From contig CAIIXF020000011.1 of the NCBI GenBank assembly GCA_903813345.2, positions 35,624,166 through 35,688,165 on the forward strand: a stretch of DNA of 64,000 nt, given 5' to 3'. This document shows, piece by piece, positions 22,171 through 34,400 of this stretch (positions are counted from its first letter, which is position 1; the number at the start of each line of letters is the position of its first letter). The DNA is from Owenia fusiformis. Lineage: Eukaryota > Annelida > Polychaeta > Sabellida > Oweniidae. Position numbers and translations under genes: made by a program. A model generated the notes under the pieces. The model ran no database searches and was not told where the DNA came from. It saw only the letters and a program-made list of their open reading frames with translations.

Positions 22171-22431
22171 CCTGACTAGGACAGATTGTGTTATAAACAT
22201 CCAAAATGTCTGATCCTAATTGTGAAAAGTCAGTTAATCGAACGTTAAGCAATAAGCTAGGGTCTTCATCGGCACCACTTATCCCAATCCATTCTTCCTG
22301 CCCAACTAACTTGGGTACACAGCGTAGTGATACGTCCTTTCCAGCACACCCTTGTGGTAAGCCTAACACAACAATATCTGTTCCAACCGCACGTAGAGAA
22401 TCAGCATTTTTATATGTGAGTGGTTGTTTTT
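22171..22431 (-). CDS. Gene C exon: C-terminal half of VWA
   Basis: Acceptor ATATTTCAG, donor CAGG|GTATAA, 87 codons, phase 1-1. Encodes KNADSLRAVGTDIVVLGLP (the typical VWA strand after the MIDAS Asp) and ends ...DVYNTICPSQ, with the closing Cys that flanks many VWA domains. Confidence 0.75.
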
Positions 22432-25400
22432 CTGAAATATTTTGAGATAGAATAATCATCGACTGATGTACCGATTGACCCAAAATTGTCGAATCTATGG
22501 ATGATAAAAGAACACTACATAATATGTATTCGAACATGACGTATTCACGCCTTCTATTAACTGTGAACAGTCAATATTTCATCTGGTACTTATTCGTCGA
22601 TACAATACCGGGTCTGTACTAAGCATTTCGTTCAGTGCTGAACGCTAAACCAGAAGTAGGATACGAAGTGACGATTTTGCAAAATTTTGGTGAGTTATCA
22701 TGTTTGAATCGTAACATAGACCTCAGATTATATAAATACCGTAGGGCTAGGCACAAAGGCAAATCGCAGAAAACGTTTGTGCATAGCCCTGCAGTATTTA
22801 TTCGTCGATATAATACCTGGTCTTCGGTCAATATTTCTTAATTATCATCATGTCATGGACAATCTAATAATATGTCTACTTTAAATTAATATTGAGGAGG
22901 ATTTATATCTTCAGACGAAAAGAAATACCAAAGAAGACTTAATATTGAAGAACTGGTAATGATGCGCACCTAAACAAAACAAATATGTTCCAAAATATCA
23001 CACAATGACATAGGGGGTAATTGTAATACCTTGATATAACGAAATTGTTGAATGTCTACCTTACAAAATCAAGAAATTAAATTCATTCACCGATTGCAGT
23101 TTCTGTGCGTGAGACATAGGTCGGTTATGATTAAAGAAACTATTCACACCGGAATAGCCTGACAACGGTAAAGTCAGGTACCGTTGTCACAAATGGCGGA
23201 CATGACCGTCGCTTCAACTGTTTAACCACTTGGTCCTCATTTCATGGGATTTCATCGTCGCTAATTCTGTGCATGTATTAAGCTCTTGTGATGATGTTTC
23301 ATATGAAATCCCAATTTCGATCAAATTGGGTCGTGAATCGCCACAATATAGCATTCTTCGATATCGTCAATGACAACGGAAATGACAACGGAAATGAGTA
23401 ATTTAGAAAGACAACGGCATATGTAGTAATTACAGTATCCGTAGTCCCGTATCTCATTTTGATCGGTTAAATTAAAGACTTTATTTCGATGGTAGAACAT
23501 TATTAACTGTACAATGAGTATAAAAACACTTTGATTGATTGTTGTTCCAAAGGAATTTAGTCTAGGTGCTCTACTAAACATACAGTTCATGAACATCTAA
23601 TTGAAGCGACGGTTATGTCCGCCATTTGTGACAACGCCATCTGACTTTACCGTTGTCAGGCTATTCCCGTTGTGCTATTGCACTTTTTGACAGAAATGTT
23701 TTAGGGCTCATCAACATATTGTTCAATAGCCATAAACAGTACTTATAAATAGTTCTTTCACTTCTTTGTTTTGCATTTGAACTTAGGAGTTTCAAAATTC
23801 GACATGCTATTTTTTCTTGATATGTACACGCCCGGTGTGAAAGAAATCATGGTCCCCCAGGGATTATGGTACCCCTTCTTAACGGCCCTTACTGGCCCTG
23901 ATCGTGTATAAGATAACAAGGGAAAGAGGTCACCATATAAATCAATGGAGAGTAGGACCAAAAATTGATAGGACCTCCTACCCTTTTACACCGGTGATCG
24001 GAAGAAATGAACGGAGGGGATCAAGCCATTTTTGATAGAAAATTCAACAAATCTTGAAAATTATTTTTTTCAAGAAAAAAAGTTTACAATTGCATTGCTA
24101 AATGAATAGGCGCAATACACGGGGAAATTTGTAAGGTTTTCTATGATTTTTTTGAACCGATAGAATTAAGATATAAGATCTATTATAAAGCGTCACCAAC
24201 GTGCAGATGTCAATGTTTTTGCTATAAATTAAGCAACGGGGGTCTACACGACGGGCTACACGACTTGTTAGAAATACTTGTAAGTGGCGTTATTATCACA
24301 AAATTAATGTCATTGCTGGTTTTGTAAAAAACGTTAACAAACGTTGTATAAAAAATAATCAAAAATAAATAAAACTGAATAGAGGGGGGATCAATATGTA
24401 TATAGGATTCATCTCTAAGCATTTGGCAAACCTAACCAATTGTACTTGAGGAGAAATTGCAAATTTTAACATACATTGTCTTGTCTCGTCTTATATACAT
24501 ATTGATCCCCCCTCCGTTGAATCCTCCTCCGTTCAATTTAAATTATTTTCGATTATTTTTTTATATAACGTATGGTAACGTAAATTTTAACGTAAATATT
24601 CCCTCACTTTTAGGTGTTGTTACTCCATCTGTAATCAGAATAAGCATGTTTTTGACGTTCGGGCGGTCACCATTTACGGAAGTAAAATACTCATGCTGGA
24701 CTGCATCGAGAGCGGTAAAGGTATCTGTAGAACAACCAGCCTCTGTCAAGTTCATGTTTTCAACCAGTCGTAGCAAGTTATCAGGGTCGTTAGAATCAGA
24801 AAGATGTGCGACATGCTGGATGCCTTTATTAAATGTTAGCACTGCTACATGTACACCAACAGTTGGATCTCTTGATGTAAGTTTACTTCGTAGAAATTCA
24901 ACAAGAATAGTGCGCATATCTTCTTTGTCGCTTTGGGCAATCGAGCAAGATGTATCAAGTGCAAAAACAACGTCTCGTTGTTGGCAGGGAGGTGGGCCAT
25001 GATCTTAAATAAGAACAAATCTAATTAAAAATCACAATTTAATGGAACAGCTTTTCTAAATACAATGTATTACGTCACAAATGGCAGGTGGTGACATTTT
25101 GCATGTTTACGCCTTTGTTCCTAATAGACTAGATGCGAGTAGATATAATCTTGATTTACGTCATTAAATATTCAGAATTCAGTCAAAGTGATATCATATT
25201 TGAAATCTACAAGTAAAAATACATCTAGAAATATGGTTACAGAAATTGTTTATCAACTTTGAAAATTTAGTTTTATTTGAAAATGTAATTTCCAGTTCGG
25301 GGAGATTCCCCATAGAGCCCATGTTATAAAATCACAAAAAGTTAAATATCTTTTATTTTAATGGTCAGATAATATTTTCCTTAGCTGGACATATTTTTAT

Positions 25401-25884
25401 TTGCATAATTATTAGATACATAAGGGTGATATGAAAATTGAACCGCTAAAACAGATAAATATTAAGTTAAAGGGAACTTTTTCCTATACCCGCCATGCTA
25501 TTTGACCCGAACGAGCCACCTAGTGGTGAAACTGGTAACTACATACTCGCATCTGAGTCATTTCGAACTAATCATGCAAGGATCGAAAAATAGCCATTTA
25601 ATAACAGTGGTCTAGTAGTCTACTGGTTTAACAACACTCATGTTCATTTCAAATGTATCCGTCCATTGGGAGTCATTGCCAAAAAGTACTCTTAGAACTT
25701 TCAAAACTAATATTTCCACGAAGAATCAATTTTCAACAAAGAACTTAAGTATAACAAGATGTTGCAAATATGGAAACAATATAATATATGGCAAACTTAC
25801 AAGGTAGACATTCGCCTCGAATACAAGCCAACCCTCTACAGCAGTCTCCATCAGATGAACACTCTCCCCCTCTTTCTCTGCAAC
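22171..25884 (-). CDS. Gene C (partial): knottin-like module + VWA domain
   Basis: Three minus-strand exons, all phase 1-1 and with lengths divisible by three, join cleanly: 25884-25801, 25003-24608 and 22431-22171, giving 247 residues. The order is a six-cysteine module with C-x6-C-x5-CC-x4-C-x4-C spacing, a short GPPPCQQ linker, then a complete von Willebrand factor A domain. The metal-ion-dependent adhesion site is intact: DTSCS, the Thr in STDTFTALD, and the Asp in LITDG. VWA domains bind protein ligands through a divalent metal; with the disulfide-rich module this implies a secreted or extracellular adhesive protein. The 5' exon (signal peptide) is not found between 25.9 and 28.2 kb, and the 3' exon is only tentative (19,562-19,587). 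It may instead be the distal part of gene B, which has the same strand, phase class and a related cysteine module. Confidence 0.7.
22530..23145. other. Gene C intron sequence
   Basis: Intronic; contains two related TATTCGTCGATAYAATACC motifs (near 22,590 and 22,805). No exon supported. Confidence 0.35.
23152..23669. mobile_element. TIR element of ~518 bp in gene C intron
   Basis: About 70-bp terminal inverted repeats: left GGAATAGCCTGACAACGGTA and right its complement ending at 23,669, each also carrying CACAAATGGCGGACAT. No clear target duplication and no transposase. Confidence 0.7.
23985..24600. mobile_element. MITE next to a gene C exon (copy of 46.9-47.8 kb inner element)
   Basis: From CACCGGTGATCGG at ~23,990 it matches the element at 46,934 for several hundred bases (shared GAAATTCAACAAATCT, TTTTTGCTATAAAT and CTACACGAC). 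Its own right part is inverted (ATACATATTGATCCCCC). The homology ends within ~30 bp of the VWA exon donor at 24,607. Confidence 0.6.
24608..25003 (-). CDS. Gene C exon: N-terminal half of VWA with MIDAS
   Basis: Acceptor ATTTAAG, donor AAAA|GTGAGG, 132 codons, phase 1-1. Contains RDVVFALDTSCSIAQSDK (MIDAS DxSxS), STDTFTALD and NMLILITDG. The plus-strand frame here is antisense shadow. Confidence 0.8.
25010..25790. other. Gene C intron
   Basis: Intronic, AT-rich. A short GTCACAAATGGCAGGTGGTGACAT segment near 25,073 resembles pearl-like hairpins and also 54.0 kb. Confidence 0.4.
25801..25884 (-). CDS. Gene C exon: six-Cys knottin-like module
   Basis: Acceptor CATAAG, donor CCTT|GTAAGT, 28 codons, phase 1-1. 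Cysteine pattern C-x6-C-x5-CC-x4-C-x4-C with SSDGDCC, as in inhibitor-cystine-knot-like modules. Related to the exon at 28,349-28,449. The fold is inferred from spacing only, and no specific activity is implied. Confidence 0.65.
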
Positions 25885-26049
25885 CTTATGAAATATGATA
25901 TATCAAACTAATCTATTTCAAACAAACGTTATCAAAATTTGTGTCAAAATCAACTTTGGTTTTACATCGCCAAAGACAGATCAGATGAGCAATTTCGAAA
26001 TTAAAGTTTGAATCAAATATAAAGATGTTGACATGCAGGGATGCTACAT

Positions 26050-26365
26050 GTACATGTAGTAATAAAGATATGTAGTAAAAATATATATAGTAATAAAGAT
26101 ATGTAGTAAAAAAGATATGTAGTAATAAAGATATATAGTAAAAAAGAAAAATAGAAATATAGAAACATGTCTAGTTTTTAAATCGTTTCATATTTTGTTT
26201 ATTTATCTTTTTATCATATAGTAAAAAAGATATACAGTAATAAAGATATGTTGTAATAAAGATATGCAGTAAAAAATATGTAGTAAAAAAGATATGTAGT
26301 CATAAAATCTAGTAATAAAAATAAAAATATATAGTAAAAAAGACATGTAGTAAAAAGGATATGTA
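26050..26365. repeat. AGTAATAAAGATATGT microsatellite (left block)
   Basis: Degenerate 15-16-bp unit AGTAATAAAGATATGT. It continues at 27,860-28,100, so the sequence between appears to be an insertion. Confidence 0.75.
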
Positions 26366-26369
26366 ATAA

Positions 26370-27859
26370 CTAGACTTTGGAAATTGAACGAGTTCAATTT
26401 CAGACTCCAGATTAAGACCTTTTTAGCCGAGTCATCCAAAATAAGCCAAGTCATCCAGAATAAGCTGAGTCATCCAGAAAAAGATGGATGGATAAAATAG
26501 GAAGGTAGGATAGGATAGAATAGGAAAGGACGATAGGATAGAATAAGAAAGAAGGATATGATAGAATAGAATAGGAAAAAAGGATATGAGAGGATAGGAT
26601 AGGAAGGATAGGAAGGAAAAGATACGAAGGAAAGATAGATAGGAAGGATAGGATAGGATCAAATAGGAAGGATGGATAAATTTTTAATATCTTCTTCTCT
26701 ACTCTTGACTTTCTATCAGGATACCATCAGATCGATTTTTCCGAAATTTCAAAACGCCATAACTTCCGAACTGGAAGTTGGATCGAAATTTGATTTGAAG
26801 ATTCGGATTCCTGACAAAATTCTACCCCTAATTCATAACTCATACGTTAAATTTGGTGAATTTCTATTTTGACCTACTTTTCGGACACGCCATTACTTCG
26901 GAACCAGAAGTCGGATCGAAATTTGGTTTGCAGATCCGGATTTCTGAGAGAATTCTACCCCTAATTCATAACTCAAACGTTAAATTTGGAGAACTTTTTA
27001 TTTTGACCTACTTTTCGGACACCATATCTCAAAAGCGGGTCAAAATACTTTCTGACGGCAAAAGGCTAACACTATTAGCACACTCGTGGCTACATATATA
27101 CACAGTTTCGAGGAATATAATTGAAGTGTAGTGTCAGAATCGCAAAAATAAGGAAAACCATTGAATTTGACCTAGATTTTGACTCAGGCATTTTGGTGTC
27201 CAAATTTTGAAGCTAGATGGCTTTTGAGGTCCCCTCCTTTTGAAGGCTTTCATTAAATTAAGCTGAACTCAGTCTACATTTCGTATTTTTCACTTCAAAA
27301 AAATCTTTTTTCCCATTGACTTAATATGTGGGCACCAAATTTAGCAATTTTTGAGCTTTCAAACGACATAACTTCCGAACCGGAAGTCGGATCGAAATTT
27401 GGTTTGCAGATTCGGATTCCTGACAAAATTCTACCCCTAATTCATAACTCATACATCGAATTTGGAGCACGTTTTGGTGTGACCTACTTTCCGGACGCCA
27501 TATTTCAAAATTGGTAAGAGTAATCAAAAAACGATTTGCCCTACGGAATTAGCTTTGTTTCCAAGGAACATGATGAAAAAAAACCGAGAAAAAATATTGA
27601 AGAACGACTGAGAAAATTGGTAAAATGATGAAAATACAAGATTTGACCTAGTTTTTGACCTTTGACCTAGATAAAAAATTGACCCAATTTCCGAGAAACT
27701 AGATACTGGACCTAAATTGACCATATGCAGGACTTGACTCAATGTCTTCTAGTTACTTAGAAAACGTGTAGAGAATAATAAAGAAGAAGAAGAAGAAGAA
27801 GAAGAAGAAGAAGAATACTGACAAAAAGCTATAGACTCCAGATTTACATCTGGAGTCTA
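26370..27859. mobile_element. Insertion with ~125-bp internal repeats
   Basis: This block splits the AGTAATAAAGATATG microsatellite. It contains a GGATA-type simple repeat (26,480-26,665), then repeats with CATAACTTCCGAACCGGAAG, TCGGATCGAAATTTG and TTCTACCCCTAATTCATAAC near 26,755, 26,885 and 27,365. It ends with (GAA)n at 27,779-27,815 and a hairpin GACTCCAGAT-TTAC-ATCTGGAGTC at 27,836-27,859. GACTCCAGATT also occurs near its left end (26,401). The class is uncertain; a 3' hairpin followed by CTAA would fit a Helitron end, but this is weak. Confidence 0.45.
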
Positions 27860-28100
27860 ATAAAGATATGTAGTAATGAAAATATGTAGAAATAAAAATA
27901 GGTAGTAATAAAGATATGTAGTAAAAAAGATATGTATTAAAAAGGATATGTTGTAATAAAAAGAAGGTATGTAGTAAAAAGATATTTAGTAATAAAGATG
28001 TGGAGTAAAAAGATATGTTGTAATAAAGATGTGTAGTTAAAAGATATGAAGTAATAAGAATATATAGTAATAAAGTATACTGTAATAGATATATGTAGTA
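27860..28100. repeat. AGTAATAAAGATATGT microsatellite (right block)
   Basis: Continuation of the 26,050-26,365 repeat after the insertion. Confidence 0.7.
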
Positions 28101-28257
28101 AAAAGTATTGTTTAAAGCAATGTTGTGCAGAAGATCAATGGCGATTAATCTGGGTACGACATAGCCACATTTATTATTTCGAGATCAAAATGTCTGTTCA
28201 TTCATCAAATACACACTAGAATATCTGGAATAACTATAAAGAATTGTATAAACTTAT

Positions 28258-28263
28258 TTTATT
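28258..28263 (-). terminator. Candidate polyadenylation signal of gene B
   Basis: AATAAA on the minus strand lies about 85 bp past the TAA that closes the cysteine module at 28,349, followed by a GT-rich stretch (TAGTGTGTATTTG). This supports the module being the 3' end of gene B, but AATAAA is common by chance in AT-rich DNA. Confidence 0.35.
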
Positions 28264-28348
28264 ACATAAAAAATATGAGCTTAATTCTTTATCTGCCCAC
28301 TCCTTAAAACTCATTTTTTGCATAACGACTGTTGCTTAATGCAAGTTT

Positions 28349-28449
28349 TTAAAAATACGTACAACGGTTTAACAGGTAACAAGCAAGGTTCTCATTTGGG
28401 CAACAGTCGTCGGGGTCAGAACACATTCCACTTATGCTGCTACACGTTT
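28349..28449 (-). CDS. Gene B exon 7 (probable): six-Cys module and stop
   Basis: Acceptor ATACATTACAG, phase 1, 32 residues then TAA. Cysteines C-x6-C-x5-CC-x6-C-x5-C with SDPDDCC, clearly a relative of the gene C module at 25,801-25,884. Joined to exon 6 it reads FCKETCSS. It could alternatively splice on (a weak GTATTT donor follows the last Cys). Confidence 0.55.
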
Positions 28450-31400
28450 CTGTAATGTATTAACCGTGAGTAAGAATGGTTTATATTACTTTAATCTCAC
28501 ACTGACTCTTATAAAAGGGAAATGGTTCATGACTCATTTAAGCTTACATTGTACTATTCAACTGTAAAGTTCGATTACTTTTTATTGACTAATTCAATTC
28601 AATTCAATTTATTAAAGGGGCAATAAGGACTGTAGAGAAAATAAGAAAGCTTTTTCATTTTTTCTGAGCTATCAAGGCAACATTTGGTTTAACATCTTCT
28701 TTGACATACCTATTTTCTTAAAATGTATGGATAAATTATCAATTTCAGCATTAAGAAGTGTAAATTCAGTTCAAAGCTTCAAAAAGGGGACTTCCACTTA
28801 TATATTTTTAAGATCCACCATGTTTCAAGAGGAATATCAGCTAAAATAATGTTTATCTAGGGGGTTTCTTTGTAGATAATAAAAATAGATGTTAGTCTTG
28901 ATGAAATATCCAAACTTAAATATATTTTGACACTGGTCCATGATCGTTGAATGACCCCTCTGCACTAATTATTGCACCTTTAAATCAAAAATCAATCATA
29001 CAAAGTTTCATACAATACATGAAAAAGACACCCAAGGGGGTGTAAACATTTCATGGCTCGTTAGATTTTCAACAATCATGTTTTACTTATAAACCAGAAG
29101 CAATTTGAATTTAATTGAAAAAAAGAACAGATGGAAGCAAAAGGTATCACTGGTAGTGGTGTTGATTAATAAGATCACGTTTGATCATTTTTTCAGTGTC
29201 GCTCCACTGACCGCAATAGTTTTACGACCAGTTTCAGTTCTAAATCTCTTTATTACCAAATTATATTTATTTCTCGTATCATGGCCTATCATGGGAATGT
29301 ATGTCAATTCTCTCTTGAAAAAATGCTTGAAATTACGAGATGGAAAATCTTTTGATTCAGTCAAAGTTTTCTGCACAAATGTAGCGATCTGAAATTTATT
29401 TATGTCAAAAATATTTAATATTTTTAACTTTCTGAAGATAGGATTCGAAGGAGCAGTTCTTGGAGAGTCTGTCATTATTCTAAGGAATTTCTTTTGTAAA
29501 ATAAAATAAAAAGTCTGTTCAAATGATTTTTCGTTGCATTGCCCCACAGGATATTCCCATAACTAAGATAGGAATAAACTAAAGAATAGTAAGTAGTTAG
29601 CAAGGCATTCAATGTCAATTTATGCCAAGTTTTATATATCAATCCAATTAAATTCGAAATTTTGGTGCAGAGTGTATTTATATGAGGAGCCCATGTTAGC
29701 TTAGAGTCAATAATTACACCAAAAAATTAATATGATTTACCCTTTCTATTAGTTGATTATTTAAAGATATTTCAAAGTTGTCAATTTTGTTAACTCTTTT
29801 TTTGTCAAAAAATCATAAATTTGTTTTTTTCTACATTGAGTGTTAATCTATTAGAAATCATCTAGTCATGAACCTTTTTTAATTGTTCATTTAAGTCTTT
29901 TTTCAGATTATTAATGTTATCATCAGTCAATAGAATATTTGTATCATCTGCATAGAGAACAAATTTAAGTTGATCAGATGTTAAATAAATATCATTTATA
30001 AAGATAATAAATAGGAGGGGACCTAAAACAGAACCTTGTGGTATCCCATATTCAATATTAGAAGTAGATGATTGATATTCTATATCTGTTATAGTACTTG
30101 AATCAATATCAAAATCATGTATGGTATATTCAGTAATAATTTTCCTATTTTCAAGATAACTTTCAAACCAAGATAGTGTTGTTCCTCTAATTTCATAAAA
30201 TTCAAGCTTTTTTAATAGGATATTGTGATCAACGGTGTCGAAAGCTTTAGTAAGATCAAGATATATTCCAACGCTCGTTTCCCCATTATCTAAGCTTTTC
30301 AATAAAATTTAAAAGAGCCATATAAGCCGAGTGTTTTTTCCTGAAGCCATAGTGCTGTAAATAAAGTATTTCATATTTTTCTAAGAAGACCACAACCCTG
30401 TCATGCATACGTTTTTCTAACATTTTTGCAAAAACGCTCAAAATAGAAATAGGTAGATAATTAGTGAATTTGTCTTAAAGTCCCTTTTTGAATATTGCAA
30501 TAACTCGTGCTATGTTAAGGGCATCTGGAAATTTACCTGTAGAAATTGATAGATTGGAAATTTGAGTAAGTGGAGCTGCTAAAATTTCGTGGAGTGATTT
30601 TATAACTATAGGCTTTATATCATCAAATACAAATAGTTTAGTCTCACCCGATGCAGACGGTGGTTGTGAAACGCTTGGAAGGGATATCACGCAAGTGCGG
30701 TACGGAACCAATGGCAATTTTGAATTTGTATTCGTGATATTAAAAGCTAGGCCTAAGCTGAGTTAAGTATTCAGATATATCTAGGATGAAGAAGGAATTT
30801 CAAGATTTTCACCCTATTTATCTTTTACGTCAAAATTAAAGTTATTTATTCGCAGATTACCGAATCGCAATAGGCTTCCGACTGCATGCCCCCCCCCCCC
30901 CTGTTGGGTGGGCCCAGAAAAAAGTTGAGCCCAAAATCTTTTTCTCAATTAGTGGGCCTATTTGGGCAAGACTTGGCCTTTTAGGCCAAATTATCAAAAA
31001 TGGGCCTTAAATTGTCAAAATTTGGGCCCAATTTTTTGATTTGAGAGCCCAACTTTTTTTCCTGATTTGAAATTTGCCCCCCCCCCCCCTTGTTAGCTTC
31101 TAGATACACCTGTGTATGTACCGCATCTTTGTTCGTATCGTTTGCCTTAAGCTGCATATTTAAATATTAATAAGTACAAAACTTCTAATCATAAGTGTTT
31201 CAGCGAACTCATGATACCGCGAGCGGCTCACGGTAGTCATCGGGGTATGGCTACTACTCTACCAATGTTGTACCTTTGCAAAAGTCCCATTCTTGTTTGA
31301 CACATTTCCCTTTATTATTCAGGTAACTCAGATATTTGTCACTGCGAATACTGAAGTAATTGTAAAATAGGCAAGTTCTCCCGCGTATGCGTGCTCGACC

Positions 31401-34400
31401 TGGTGTGTCACATGTATGGCTCCATTCACCCCATTCTGGAAAATAAAGAAACAAAGATACAACACTAAAAAGAATAAAAGGCAGAATCAGATCTATAGAG
31501 TGACATACCTAGACCTACCAATATAGGCCTATTCCTTTCGATCTCAAATATACTCTCCCAAAAGTTCAATGATTTGTTATCAATTGGTAAAATTATTTAA
31601 GATTTAAAGTGCACAAATGGGTGAAAAGGATGCTTCTAAAAATAAGACATGAAAATGAATGAGATGTGCTCAAAATATTCTAAAAATGAACCAATTTTAG
31701 GTAGCTTGTTAAATTTGATACTACCTGCAAGTTCAGAAGGTTTAAAAAGTTAAAAAATTGGATCTTCAGAACCTAAAATATCAGACACCGTTTCTCATAA
31801 ATATGGAAAAGCCTATTTAAGCGAAAATTTGATTTCTCTCAACCCCAGTCTTCAAACATGACAGAAAACTACATGACTATACTCTGTTGGTGAGTCTCAA
31901 ATCCAATTTACCTGATATTTTATCTGATACCCAGGGTAAAAGGTGTGACACCTCAGTGTGAACCGTGGCCCCCATAGTGTTCTTAAGGCAAGACTTATCT
32001 TCGACGTAACTCATTATTCCTATGACAACAGACCTATTGCTGTCAGTGTCTCTGCAAAACAATGGCCCGCCACTGTCACCCTGTTGATGAATATAAGAGT
32101 GGATGTTTTACCTCAATTTTACATAAATAAAAATTGATTTGAGATTTTGGCTGATGTTTGTCATTTAATTTCGTTGCTCATGATATTCGCACTATCACAT
32201 ATAATCGTCGAGTCATGCACTGGCGGATCCAGGTGGAGTGGGGGGAGGGGGGCATGTGCGCCAGTGTCATGAATGGTGTTTAAACTGCTTCTTTATTCGG
32301 TACATTAAATATTCGATATATACCAAATAAACAAACAATTTAACAAACCTTTACCAAATCTATCGAATGTCTTTTATTTTATCGAATATAATAATCTATA
32401 CAATTTATATTCGCAGACCAGTTTCACTTGTTCATTGTGTTGGCATTTACATTTGATATTTAAACATGTATTTGTGTGATGCAGCAATTCAATTTGGTTT
32501 CCCTAGTGCACATATAGTTCAATTGATTATATTAAAACATTCGTTATTAAACTTATTTATATTCGGTAAATACCGAATGCCACATTCGATAAATTTCGTT
32601 ATTTTTCGATACTTTACAAGACTTTTAGTCACGTGATATATGAAAACGATGTTGAATAGCTGCGCGGCCATTTTGCAAAACTCGAGGTCACGTGACAAAA
32701 TATCGAAGAACAACGGAAATTATCGAATATTGCGTTATTGCATTCGGTAAATAGCAAATGAGCTTTCAGTAAAATGCATTAACTATGTTATTGAAAAAAA
32801 AAATCATTTGGTAAAGATAGAAAAATTATTTCAGTAAGGGTTATAATAGAAATTTGATATTGTGCACATATGTGTTACTCTTAAGGAATACCATAATAGT
32901 TTACGCAAAAATATATCATTTAGTGAATAAAATATGTAATTTAATGCACATAGTATTAAGTAATTTAATACATTGGCTATTTTGAAAACTTAATTCGCTG
33001 TAACAAATATATAAATGTCTTTACCGAATGGAAAATTGATTTAGCGAATATAAATATTCCATATGTCGAATGTATTAGGATTTAACAAAAAAAGAAGCAA
33101 AATAATGCCATAGTCATGGGTTGTACATGAAATATAATTCTTCAATTTATTTAGGCCAGTAATGAACCTCGATAGTAAGTCGCTGCTGTAGTGGCTGGCC
33201 TTTGTGGCTCGGGGGCAGAGCATCTGTATATATGGAGCGGAGGGTCCTACATGTTATGCCTGGGTTACATTTGCTCCGATTCATCGGCCGGCGCCCGGCC
33301 GATTGAGTATCCTGTTCACGATTGTATTCAGTTTTGAACACAGAATACTCAATCGGCCGGGCGCCGGCCGATGAATCGGTGCAAATCTGAATTATCCAAA
33401 CTGCATGTTTTTGTCATAGGAGAAATGGGCATATAAAGATTGTTGCAAGTACAACTACGGTAAAATTATGGGCAACTTCGGTGGCCCATCCGTTCCGTTG
33501 CTATGACAACCATAATGGGCTCGAAAATCGTATCAAGAGATGTGGAATTCAACAATCTATGTCGGTGCCACAAAAGAGTGGTATCGATATGGTGAACTTT
33601 TTGAACACGCGTTTTCTCTTAAACCAGTCATCAAAACATTCTGAAAATTTTACACATCATCAATTTAATGGTCATCTTTTGGATGGTAACATTATAATTT
33701 GAAATATATATATAATTTTCTCTATATTGTTTTAGAAAACACATCAGACACGTTCGGAATGAAATGAAATATCTATCCGAACCTCATTGGAACAAAATGA
33801 CATAAACACAACGTGTTTAGGTCTCTCAATATTGTAATTGTACAAAGGAAATTTTGGTTGATTTTAAAAAAGTATCTTGTTAATGAAATAAAGGGATTAT
33901 CTTAATTTTTATCTATTTTGGGGGGTTTTGTTTTAAGATTTTGCATACGTTTTGTTAAATCAACCAAAATTTCCTTTGTATAACTATAATATTGAGAGGT
34001 CTAATTAAGAAAATGTTGTAAATGCTATTTTTTTCCAACAAGGTTCCGAAAGACATTTTATTTCATTCTCAAGAGATGGTAGAAAGGAACAAAAAACAAT
34101 TGCACTAAAAAAACGAAAATTGTTAACAAAAACAGTTATATAAATATATATAAAAAAAATTTGCATTAAATTGTTGCCAATCAGTCAACATTACATGAAG
34201 GACAGTGTTTTTATCGTACCTAATAAAGGTACGATATTGTAGTCAGCTTGACGGGCGGGCGGGCGGCGGGCGGCGTCTCACTTTTCAGCTTGTCTACAGG
34301 TTTCCAGCCAAACCATTAGACAGATTCAGATTCATCTGAAATTTTCAGGAATGTTCATACGTACCAAAGTTAAGAACTGATTAGTTTTTGGGCATTCTGG

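Noticed and set aside
24457-25002. 181-residue plus-strand frame
   Set aside because: Antisense to the VWA exon, which has clear family motifs on the other strand.
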